From assembly GCA_030038955.1 (NCBI GenBank), contig JASHQV010000345.1:1-11096 (forward strand): DNA of 11,096 bases, read 5' to 3'. This DNA comes from Solirubrobacteraceae bacterium. Lineage in GTDB: Bacteria; Actinomycetota; Thermoleophilia; Solirubrobacterales; Solirubrobacteraceae. Under the pieces are notes generated by a model that was not told where the DNA came from, made no database searches, and worked only from the letters and a program-made list of their open reading frames with translations. This document shows positions 1 to 6,423 of the stretch, one piece after another. Position 1 is the first letter of the stretch. Each line of letters opens with the position of its first letter. The position numbers and the translations under genes were made by a program.

Positions 1-483
1 GAGACGCCCGCCGAGCAGCTGCCGGCTGGCACGGCGGCGACGGTCGCCCACGCCTACGCGGTCGTGGCCGCGGCGCTGGCAGCCGAGAGCGTCGGCATCG
101 GCCAGCGCACGATGGAGATGGCGGTCGCCCACGCCAAGGACCGCAAGCAGTTCGACCGGCCGATCGGCTCCTATCAGGCCGTCTCGCACCGCTGCGCACA
201 GATGCTGCTCGAGGTCGAGGGTGCCCGCTCACTCACGTACGGAGCCGCCTGGGCGCTCGATCACGACCCGGACACGGGCGTCCGCGCCGCCTCGATGGCC
301 AAGGCCTACGCGGGCGACGCCGGCTACCGGGTGAGCGCCTCGGCGCTGCAGGTGCACGGCGGCATCGGCTTCACCTGGGAGCACGACCTGCACCTGTTCC
401 TCAAGCGCGCCAAGGCCAACGCGCACGCGTTCGGGGACTCGCGCTGGCACCGCGAGCGGGTCGCGGAGCTGTCCGGGCTGTAG
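1..483 (+). CDS. Acyl-CoA dehydrogenase, C-terminal part (5' end outside window)
   Basis: Frame 1 is open from the first base to TAG at 481-483 and gives the last 160 residues of a flavoprotein that oxidises acyl-CoA thioesters to the enoyl-CoA. The visible part is the all-helical C-terminal domain. It contains the helix KDRKQFDRPIGSYQAVSHR and the family signature QVHGGIGFTWEHDLHLFLKR close to the end. The usual late YEGT-type motif carrying the catalytic Glu of medium-chain enzymes is absent; the chain ends ...FGDSRWHRERVAELSGL, as in the actinobacterial subgroup with a TWEHD motif, some of which act as heteromeric subunits in sterol or lipid degradation. Substrate and start cannot be judged because roughly the first half or more is missing. 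It converges with the permease gene across a perfect inverted repeat. The family call is firm; the chain-length preference is unknown. Confidence 0.93.
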   Translation, partial: ETPAEQLPAGTAATVAHAYAVVAAALAAESVGIGQRTMEMAVAHAKDRKQFDRPIGSYQAVSHRCAQMLLEVEGARSLTYGAAWALDHDPDTGVRAASMAKAYAGDAGYRVSASALQVHGGIGFTWEHDLHLFLKRAKANAHAFGDSRWHRERVAELSGL

Positions 484-528
484 CGTCCCGCGGCGGGCGG
501 CGCGGAGGGGTGCCGGGTGCGAATCGCC

Positions 529-573
529 CGCGGGTCGAAATTCGTTGGATAGTCCAACGAATTTCGACCCGCG
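529..573. repeat. Perfect 21-bp inverted repeat between convergent genes (possible bidirectional terminator)
   Basis: Arms 529-549 and 553-573 are exact reverse complements separated by the 3-base loop TAG. The inner half of each arm is AT-richer (core TTCGTTGGA / TCCAACGAA) than the surrounding GC-rich DNA. It lies 45 bp after the dehydrogenase stop and 34 bp before the permease stop, where a shared terminator would be expected. No T-run follows on either strand, so it is not a textbook intrinsic terminator. A dispersed palindromic element or a protein-binding site are alternatives. Confidence 0.75.
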
Positions 574-607
574 AGACCAGATCGGTCCGCTTCCCCCAGT
601 CCGGGCT

Positions 608-2143
608 CTACTCGCGCTCGCCGACGACCGTGGGCTCCCACGTCGGGTCGCTCAGCGCCCGCGGGTCGGCGGTCCCGGGCCGGCGGCTGAAGTACTCGCG
701 GAAGAACGGCCACGAGGCGAACATCAGGACCACCCCGAGGATCAGCCCGCCGATGCCGACCAGGATCGGCGTCTGGATCCCGATCAGCGGCTTCGAGTAG
801 TTGTTGCCGGGAGTGCTGTAGTAGCTGTAGGACTCGACGCCTACGTAGGCCATCATCACGCCGCCGGCGAACGGGAGCAGACCGATCAGGAAGAAGTTCT
901 TGACGCTCTTCAGCAGCTCGTGGCGGAAGTAGAAGCCGCACGCCAGCCCGGTGAAGCCGTAGTAGAAGCAGACCGAGAACCCAAGCGCCGAGATCGTGTC
1001 GCCGAGCACGTCCTGGTTGGGGTTGAAGGCCAGCAGCGCGATCGTCCAGACGATCGACAGCCCGCCCATCAGCAGCGTCGAGAAGGCCGGCGTCAGGTAG
1101 CGCGGGTGGATCGTGCCGAACGCCGACGGGATCGCCTTCCACTTGGCCATCGACAGGGTGGTGCGAGCGGTCGGCAGGATCGTCGTCTGGGTGGAGGCCG
1201 ACGCCGAGGTCAGCACCGAGATGATCATCAGCTTGTCCAGGGGGGATCCGAAGACGCCCTTGCCGAGCGCGTTGAGCACGTCCGCCGAGTGGTTGGCCAG
1301 GAATCCCGTGCCGTGGAAGGACTGGGCGGCGACGCTGACCGCGACGTAGATCGCCAGCAGCATGAACGTCGAGACGACCGCGGCCTTGCCTGGGCCCCGG
1401 CGGCTGTCGCGGGACTCCTCGTTGACCGCCACCCCGGAGTCCCAGCCCCAGTAGATGAAGATGCCCAACAGGACCGCGTAGACCAGCGAGTGCCAGCTCA
1501 TATCGAGCGGGTTGAACCAGGAGCCCGAGACGTGGATGGCGTGCGCGGGATGACCCGAGTAGACCTTGACCAGCGCCGTGATCGTGAACGCGGTCAGCGT
1601 CAGGACCTCGAAGGTCAGCAGGAACTGCTGCACCCGGGCCGACAGCTCGATCCCGCGGTAGCAGATCCAGGTCATCAGCACGATCCAGATCACGCAGCCG
1701 ACGATCAGTCCGAGGGTCGATGGGTGGCCGTTCCACAGCGAGAACGTGTACTCGCTGGCGATCTCCGCGAGTGACGCCATCACGATGATGTCGGCGAGGA
1801 AGATCGCCCAGCCGTTGATCCAGCCGATCTGCGGGCCGAACGCTCGCGTCACCCAGGCGAACGTGGTGCCGGCGTCGGGGTCGGCGAGGTTGAAGTAGCG
1901 GTAGCCGACCGAGACGAACAGGATCGGGATGAACGAGACGATCAGCACCGCCGGCGCGTGGACACCGACTCCCTTCACCAAGATGATGAAGCCGAGCGTC
2001 GCCGCGAGGCTGTACGCGGGCGCCGTCGAGGCGATCGCGATCACCAGGTTCGAGACGTAGCCGATCGCGTTGGCCTTGAGGCCCTTCCCGCCGACGGCGG
2101 TGCCTGAGTCGGTCGCCGTCCGGCCGACCGTTACGGATTCCAT
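608..2143 (-). CDS. APC-superfamily amino-acid permease
   Basis: A 511-residue polytopic membrane protein, the usual length for the amino acid-polyamine-organocation superfamily, with about 12-14 hydrophobic segments. Near the N-terminus the first helix region carries IAIASTAPAYSLAATLGF, matching the unwound TM1 motif of APC transporters. The conserved cytoplasmic loop is visible mid-protein as YWGWDSGVAVNEESRDSRRG, followed by PGKAAV. A second family block, TSASASTQTTILPTARTTLS, appears after residue 320. It probably imports an amino acid or polyamine by proton symport; the substrate cannot be read from sequence. ATG at 2143 is preceded by AGGAG at 2154-2158 (minus strand), with a long 10-base spacer. 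The 164-bp gap upstream suggests it has its own promoter and is not part of the sugar operon. Confidence in the family is high, in the substrate nil. Confidence 0.93.
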   Translation of the reverse strand: MESVTVGRTATDSGTAVGGKGLKANAIGYVSNLVIAIASTAPAYSLAATLGFIILVKGVGVHAPAVLIVSFIPILFVSVGYRYFNLADPDAGTTFAWVTRAFGPQIGWINGWAIFLADIIVMASLAEIASEYTFSLWNGHPSTLGLIVGCVIWIVLMTWICYRGIELSARVQQFLLTFEVLTLTAFTITALVKVYSGHPAHAIHVSGSWFNPLDMSWHSLVYAVLLGIFIYWGWDSGVAVNEESRDSRRGPGKAAVVSTFMLLAIYVAVSVAAQSFHGTGFLANHSADVLNALGKGVFGSPLDKLMIISVLTSASASTQTTILPTARTTLSMAKWKAIPSAFGTIHPRYLTPAFSTLLMGGLSIVWTIALLAFNPNQDVLGDTISALGFSVCFYYGFTGLACGFYFRHELLKSVKNFFLIGLLPFAGGVMMAYVGVESYSYYSTPGNNYSKPLIGIQTPILVGIGGLILGVVLMFASWPFFREYFSRRPGTADPRALSDPTWEPTVVGERE

Positions 2144-2259
2144 CGAGAGGGCGCTCCTGTGTCAGGGATCGGGATCGCGGACGCGCTGCCGCGGTGGCGG
2201 CATTGTCAGACTGGACCCGCAACCCCGCAACGCATTCCTGTCCGAACTGTCGCAGCCCC

Positions 2260-2265
2260 GTTATA
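2260..2265 (-). promoter_or_regulatory. Candidate -10 element for the permease gene
   Basis: The 164-bp gap 2144-2307 contains no further gene. On the minus strand it holds TATAAC, preceded by TG, an AT-rich spot in an otherwise GC-rich gap. Transcription from it would run into the permease with a leader of about 110 bases. The best -35 at 17-bp spacing (TGGCGA) matches the consensus poorly, so this is a weak call. A small 6-bp stem TGCCGC/GCGGCA at 2187-2202 lies within the would-be leader. Confidence 0.25.
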
Positions 2266-2307
2266 CACGACGGCCAAGCCGCTCGCCAGCTTCGCCGATC
2301 TGGCGGC

Positions 2308-3276
2308 TCAGCTGCCGTCGGATTCGGCGGCGAGCTCCGCGCGCAGCCACGCGATCGTCTGCCGGATGCCATCGCGCAGGCCGATCCGGGCGCTCCAGCC
2401 CAGCAGCCGCTCCGCCTTCTCCACCGACGGCCACCGCCGCTGGACGTCGACCTCGAAGCTCGGCAGGTGCTCGAGCTCGAGCTCGGCTGGATCGTTGCCG
2501 CACGCCTCCCAGATCAGCGCCGCGATCGCCGCCACCGTCAGCTCCTCGGAAGCCGAGATGTTGAAGTCCTCGTTGCGCCCGGCGGGGGACGACATCGCGG
2601 TGACGATCCCGTCGGCGATGTCGTCGACGTGCGTGAGCGTCCGTGTCTGCTCGCCTGACCCGAAGATCTGCAGCGGTCGCTGGCCGCTCAGCGTCTTCGC
2701 GATCAGGTCGGGCACGGCGTGGGCGATGCCGGGCTCGTCGCGGTCCGGGTGCTCGCCGGGACCGTAGGCGTTGAACGGCCGGCAGATCGTGTAGGTCAGC
2801 CCGTGCTGCGCGTGGGCGGCGCGGGCGTAGTGCTCGCCGGAGAGCTTCGAGAAGCCGTAGGCGGAGCGCGGCGACGGGCAGCTCAGCAGGTGCTGCTCCC
2901 GGGTCGGGAACTCGGTCGCTCGCTCGAACACCATCGACGAGGACACGTACACGTAGCGCTCCACCTCCGCCTCGATCGCCGCGTGCACGACCGCGCCGCT
3001 GAGCGCGTTGTTGACCTCGGTCAGCATGAACGGCAGCCTGTGGAAGTTGGCGATCCCGCCGACGATCGCAGCCAGGTGGATCACGTGTGTGCAGCCTTCG
3101 GTGGCCTTGTGGGCGACCGAAGGCTCGCGCAAGTCGCCGCCCAGGACTTCGCATCGCTCACGGATCCACGGCGCCGGCTGCCGGTGGTCGCAGACGCGCA
3201 CCTCCCAGGCCGGATCGGCCAGCAGCCGGCGCACGACCGCCGCGCCGATCATGCCGGCGCCGCCGGTGACGAGCAC
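2308..3276 (-). CDS. NAD-dependent epimerase/dehydratase (extended SDR), nucleotide-sugar type
   Basis: A 322-residue extended short-chain dehydrogenase/reductase of the family that epimerises or dehydrates NDP-sugars. The Rossmann start is LVTGGAGMIGAAVVRRLL (GxxGxxG at residues 5-11), with Asp30 as probable NAD ribose ligand. Further motifs are HLAA at 67-70, SSS at 112-114, the catalytic YGFSK (Tyr140/Lys144) and the substrate loop RPFNAYGPGE at 166-175. The IVGG segment at 71-74 recalls the GDP-mannose 3,5-epimerase branch, but UDP-glucose/UDP-glucuronate epimerases remain possible. The start is GTG at 3276, only five bases after the TGA of the dehydrogenase gene, with no strong Shine-Dalgarno, so translational coupling is likely. 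Together the two genes would make an oxidised, then epimerised, nucleotide sugar for surface glycans. The exact sugar is not determined. Confidence 0.9.
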   Translation of the reverse strand: MLVTGGAGMIGAAVVRRLLADPAWEVRVCDHRQPAPWIRERCEVLGGDLREPSVAHKATEGCTHVIHLAAIVGGIANFHRLPFMLTEVNNALSGAVVHAAIEAEVERYVYVSSSMVFERATEFPTREQHLLSCPSPRSAYGFSKLSGEHYARAAHAQHGLTYTICRPFNAYGPGEHPDRDEPGIAHAVPDLIAKTLSGQRPLQIFGSGEQTRTLTHVDDIADGIVTAMSSPAGRNEDFNISASEELTVAAIAALIWEACGNDPAELELEHLPSFEVDVQRRWPSVEKAERLLGWSARIGLRDGIRQTIAWLRAELAAESDGS

Positions 3277-3281
3277 GCGGC

Positions 3282-4571
3282 TCAGAGCTGCTCCTGCACC
3301 TGGCGGTCGGCGAGTCCCAGCAGTGCTGCCGACTCGCTCACGTAGCTGAACACCTGGCCGGTCGCGAGCGCGTTCCAGGGATCCACGAGCACGGCGCCGG
3401 GCTTCGCCAGCGCGAGCATCCGCCGCACGGTCTCGGGACCCTCGAAGTCGGAGTGGTTGGTGGCGACGACGACCACGTCGGCGTCCGCGAGCGCCCGCTC
3501 GAGCGGGAGCGTCGGGGTGGCGGCGTGCGGGTCGCTGACGGCGACGTCGGCGAGCTCGCGCTCGAGCAGGCGGATCAACTTGGGGGAGAGGGAGTCGCGC
3601 TCGTCATCGCTGTCGCGCTTGAACGTCAGCCCGAGCACGGCGACACGGCGGCCCGACAGGCTGCCGATGCGCCGCTTGATCCCCTCCACCAGGAAGTGCG
3701 GCACGGCTTCGTTGACGCGCGATACCGCGAGCAGCATGCCGGGAGCGTTGGAGCGCTCCTCCGAGAACGCGAAGTCCTTGCGCAGGCAGGTGCCGGCAGT
3801 CAGACCGGGCATCGCGATGCCGCCGCGCGGAAAGTCGCGGTTGATCAGCTCGATCACCTCGAACACGTTCGCGCCGTACCGCTCGCAATCCATCATCAGC
3901 AGATTCGGCAGCGCGAACGTCGCGTAACGGAGGATGTTGGTCCAGATCTTCGCCAGCTCCGCCTGCGCCGGCGAGGTTCTGACGATCGGCGCGGCGAATG
4001 CGCCGAACAGCCCCGCCGCCCGCTCGGTCGAGGCGGGGTCGACGCCGCCGACGATGCACGGGAGCGTCGCGATCTCCTCGAGGAAGCGGCCGGCGGCGAT
4101 CCGTTCCGGCGCGTGCGCGACGAACACGTCCTCGCCGACTCGCAGCTCCCGGTGCTTCTCGATGTAGCCGGCGACGAACTCGGTGGTGCCGGGCGCGATC
4201 GTCGAGCGCAGCACGATGCTGTGTCCCGCGCGCAGCAGCGGCAGCAGATCGTCGAGCACGGCCCGTACCTGGCTGAGATCCGACTCAATGTGGGAGAACG
4301 AGGGGGTGCCGACGGTGATCACGATGTCGTCGGCGCCGGCGGCCTCGGCCGCGCGCTCGGCCAGCTCGAGCGCGCCCGCCCTGGTGACGCGCTCGAGCAG
4401 CTCCTGCGTGCCAGGCTCCTCGAACGGCATCCGCCCGGCCCGCAAGCTGTCGAGCAGGCGCACGTCGTTGTCGATCCCCAGCACCCGGAAGCCGCGGTCG
4501 GCGAAGCACAGCGCCAGCGGCAGGCCGACGCGCCCGAGGCCGACGACCGAGATGTACCGCTCGTTGCCCAT
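3282..4571 (-). CDS. Nucleotide-sugar (UDP-glucose/GDP-mannose family) dehydrogenase
   Basis: A 429-residue cytoplasmic enzyme of the family that oxidises the C6 alcohol of an NDP-sugar to a uronic acid with two NAD+. The order is as expected: NAD-binding ISVVGLGRVGLPLALCF (GLGRVG at 11-16) with Asp34; VGTP at 87-90; STIAPGTT at 123-130; HAPERIAAG at 153-161; the central helix with AELAK (Lys207) and TNILR; the nucleophile loop GLTAGTCLRKD with Cys262; and the C-terminal UDP-binding domain with GLTFKRDSDDERDS at 314-327. The loop has AGTCLRKD where classical UDP-glucose dehydrogenases have GGSC-PKD, so the substrate is left open. I chose ATG 4571 because the glycine motif follows within ten residues; the frame stays open 40 codons further up but that stretch is Arg/Pro-rich and non-conserved in type. 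No clear Shine-Dalgarno precedes the start. The gene is first of a two-gene unit with the epimerase. Confidence 0.92.
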   Translation of the reverse strand: MGNERYISVVGLGRVGLPLALCFADRGFRVLGIDNDVRLLDSLRAGRMPFEEPGTQELLERVTRAGALELAERAAEAAGADDIVITVGTPSFSHIESDLSQVRAVLDDLLPLLRAGHSIVLRSTIAPGTTEFVAGYIEKHRELRVGEDVFVAHAPERIAAGRFLEEIATLPCIVGGVDPASTERAAGLFGAFAAPIVRTSPAQAELAKIWTNILRYATFALPNLLMMDCERYGANVFEVIELINRDFPRGGIAMPGLTAGTCLRKDFAFSEERSNAPGMLLAVSRVNEAVPHFLVEGIKRRIGSLSGRRVAVLGLTFKRDSDDERDSLSPKLIRLLERELADVAVSDPHAATPTLPLERALADADVVVVATNHSDFEGPETVRRMLALAKPGAVLVDPWNALATGQVFSYVSESAALLGLADRQVQEQL

Positions 4572-4671
4572 GCCGGCACATACGGTAGCCGGGGCGGCGC
4601 GGGGAGATGTGGGCGGGCGTTCCGGGGAAGCGTGGCGGCGGCGGGCGCCGGCGCACCGAGGCCGGCGACGC

Positions 4672-4705
4672 CAGCCGGCTGGGTGCCACAAGCCCCAGCC
4701 GGCTG
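4672..4705. repeat. 12-bp inverted repeat in the gap before the sugar operon (terminator or operator)
   Basis: Arms 4672-4683 and 4694-4705 are exact reverse complements around a 10-base spacer. Each arm itself contains the 10-bp palindrome CAGCCGGCTG, so the palindrome occurs twice, 24 bp apart. It sits 11 bp beyond the stop of the 95-aa gene and about 100 bp before the sugar dehydrogenase start, inside the 145-bp gap 4572-4716. There is no T-tract, so it may be a U-less terminator for the upstream gene or a dimeric operator. The rest of the gap shows only a weak TACCGT -10 candidate just before the dehydrogenase start. Confidence 0.5.
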
Positions 4706-4716
4706 AGCAGGCGCTG

Positions 4717-5004
4717 TCAGCGGTGTGGCTCGCCGGCGTCGAGGCTCGGCATCGGCGTCAACCCGTCCTCGGCCTGGTGGCCGCGAATCTCGCCGGCGTA
4801 GGCGATCCCGTCGAGCCGAGCGATCTCCTGCTCGCCCAGGATTCGCGCCGGGTGGTCGGCCGGCAGCGGCCGGATCAGTGCCCGGATGCGCTCGCGCAGC
4901 TGCAGGGCGAAGTGCGGCGTGGAGGCGCCCATCAGCGCACGCACGTCGTCGATCGTCGCCTCATGGTCGGCGCGCAGGCGGTCGGGATGCTCGCTCGAGC
5001 TCAT
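4717..5004 (-). CDS. Small hypothetical protein (95 aa)
   Basis: I do not recognise this protein. It is soluble and charged, with no signal peptide or membrane segment and no cysteine. Residues about 17-50 look helical (DDVRALMGAS, then FALQLRERIRALI), followed by a Pro-containing turn (PLPADHP) and a second helix (ARILGEQEIARLDGI). The tail is Gly/Pro/Glu-rich and ends GEPHR. Third positions are strongly G/C-biased like its neighbours, and it fits neatly in the minus-strand series, 58 bases after the lipoprotein stop, which supports it being real. ATG 5004 is the natural start, though only a weak purine-rich GGCGAG precedes it. The position suggests co-transcription with the lipoprotein gene. 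No function can be assigned. Confidence 0.7.
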   Translation of the reverse strand: MSSSEHPDRLRADHEATIDDVRALMGASTPHFALQLRERIRALIRPLPADHPARILGEQEIARLDGIAYAGEIRGHQAEDGLTPMPSLDAGEPHR

Positions 5005-5062
5005 CGCCGCCGCTCGCCGTCCGGGCTCGCCTGCAAGGCGGCCGCTCGAGTCATCAGGCTGC

Positions 5063-6331
5063 TCACCGCTCCGGCACCGGCTCGAGCAGGCTGTCGACCT
5101 GCGCTTGGACGCGCACCGAGATTGCGCTGGTGGGGCCGATCAGCCAGCCGTGGTTGTAGACCGCGGCGGTCGGGCCCTGCGACGTGTATCCGGGCGTCGC
5201 GTAGTTGAGGAAGTAGTTCAGCACCGACTTCGGAAGCGTATTCGGATTCTGCACGAGCAGCTGTGGGCCGTAGTCGCCGCTTGCCGACAGCGGCGCCGCG
5301 GCCGCCGCATCGAGCGGGTCGGCGGCGTTGATCAGGACGTAGCCGTGACCGGGGCTGCGGATCGCCCAGCCGAAGCTGTGGGCGATGTGGCCGCAGGGCT
5401 GGCCGGACGGGCAGGGCGGGTCGCGGTACGCGGCGAACGCCACCGAGCTGGCGGCCGGATCGGAGCCTGAGATCCGCTTGACGGTGCCGTATGCCCGCAG
5501 CTTCGCGAGGATCGAGTTGGGGATCACGCTGGTCGGCCCGAGCACGTAGATGTGCGGGTGGCGGTGTGCCCGCAGCGCTTGTGCGGTCGCCGCGGGGACG
5601 GCGCTGGCGCTGACGTACAGGATCGGGTCGCCGCTCTCCGCCGCCCACCCGGCGGCGGGCATCGCGTAGGCGGGCGCGTCGGCCGACGCGATCACTACGT
5701 CGCTGCTCTCGCTGCCGCGTGCCCGCGCCTCGAAGCGGTCGATCGCGGCGGCCAGTGCATAGGGGTTGGCGCCGCCGATGTGGGTCGTGTGGAGGCCCGA
5801 TGGGGAGGGCACGTCGCCGATCCGCAGCAGCTGCGCGCCGGCCACCGCACGCTCGCCGGTGGGAGCCAGCTGGCGGAGCGCGGCGCGGGTCGCTGCCGGC
5901 ATCGATCCCGGCCCCGACAGCAGCAGCGGCGCGTCGATCGGCGAGGCCATCAGCGACGCGGCGGCGATCGCCGCCTGCCACTCGCCGGTCGGCGCCAGCA
6001 CGACGGAGCCCGGATGCGTTCCGGGGATCGACGAGGGGTACACCGCGAGCGCGACCGCGGCCGCGTTCTCGATCGCGTTGCCGGCGACGCGGGTGGTGTT
6101 CTTCGTGGCGATCACCGGGAAGTCGAGCTGGCCGCCGGATCCGCCGGCGCCCGCGGCGTGGTCGGCGCTGCGAGTGGTGTGGCCGCCGGCGGCGGTCGTC
6201 GAGCGGCCAGTGCTGGCGGGGGCGGAGGCGTGGTGCGCGTGGCCACTGCCACCGCACCCGGTCAACGTCGCCGCGATCGCGAACAGCGGGAGCAGGGCGC
6301 TGACAGTCCGTCTCAATGCTCGCTGCCGCAT
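5063..6331 (-). CDS. Lipoprotein with three cell-wall-binding type 2 (CWB2-like) repeats
   Basis: A 422-residue exported lipoprotein. The N-terminus has the basic stretch MRQRALRR, a hydrophobic core and the lipobox LTGC (Cys26 lipidated). A low-complexity Gly/Ser/His/Ala linker follows to about residue 68. Three repeats of roughly 100 residues then follow the CWB2 pattern of a hydrophobic strand, an Ala-rich helix, a P-x-L-L strand and an Ala/Pro helix start. The equivalent blocks are APLLLSGPGSMPAATRAAL, DPILYVSASAVPAATAQAL and GPQLLVQNPNTLPKSVLNYF. Closing strands such as IYVLGPTSVIPNSILAKL match the family's glycine-rich end. Two cysteines in PPCPSGQPCGH (about 307 and 313) could form a disulphide. 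There is no appended enzymatic domain. ATG 6331 is preferred over an in-frame TTG 14 codons upstream because it begins the signal peptide directly. A role at the outer membrane face or wall is inferred; the biochemical function is unknown. Confidence 0.82.
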   Translation of the reverse strand: MRQRALRRTVSALLPLFAIAATLTGCGGSGHAHHASAPASTGRSTTAAGGHTTRSADHAAGAGGSGGQLDFPVIATKNTTRVAGNAIENAAAVALAVYPSSIPGTHPGSVVLAPTGEWQAAIAAASLMASPIDAPLLLSGPGSMPAATRAALRQLAPTGERAVAGAQLLRIGDVPSPSGLHTTHIGGANPYALAAAIDRFEARARGSESSDVVIASADAPAYAMPAAGWAAESGDPILYVSASAVPAATAQALRAHRHPHIYVLGPTSVIPNSILAKLRAYGTVKRISGSDPAASSVAFAAYRDPPCPSGQPCGHIAHSFGWAIRSPGHGYVLINAADPLDAAAAAPLSASGDYGPQLLVQNPNTLPKSVLNYFLNYATPGYTSQGPTAAVYNHGWLIGPTSAISVRVQAQVDSLLEPVPER

Positions 6332-6340
6332 CGGCGGCTG

Positions 6341-6346
6341 ACCATA
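6341..6346 (-). promoter_or_regulatory. Candidate -10 for a leaderless lipoprotein mRNA
   Basis: On the minus strand TATGGT ends nine bases before the preferred ATG at 6331, and neither that ATG nor the upstream TTG has a Shine-Dalgarno. This spacing would place the transcript start at or next to the start codon, a common arrangement in Actinomycetota. No convincing -35 is visible, so the call is tentative. The rest of the 92-bp gap to the MFS stop shows no strong hairpin or other signal. Confidence 0.25.
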
Positions 6347-6423
6347 GCGAGCGCCGATGCGCTGCGGTCGCAACGGCGGGACTGGTGCGAGCCGGGTGAC
6401 GGTCGGACACTCGTGCGATCGGC

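Noticed and set aside
545..1774. 409-codon plus-strand open frame antisense to the permease
   Set aside because: The translation is Arg/Asp/Gln-rich low-complexity with no hydrophobic core or motif, while the opposite strand encodes a clear APC permease.
324..2372. Very long minus-strand open frame (682 codons) overlapping the permease gene in another frame
   Set aside because: It is Arg/Pro/Gly-rich with no domain pattern and overlaps both the permease and the opposite-strand dehydrogenase; this is the usual shadow of a high-GC gene lacking stop codons.
4572..4691. 40-residue N-terminal extension of the sugar dehydrogenase
   Set aside because: The extension is Arg/Pro-rich and precedes the Rossmann fold by too much; ATG 4571 gives the family's normal start just before the first strand.
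3453..4706. 417-codon plus-strand open frame antisense to the sugar dehydrogenase
   Set aside because: Charged low-complexity translation with no motif; the minus strand has all expected dehydrogenase motifs in order.
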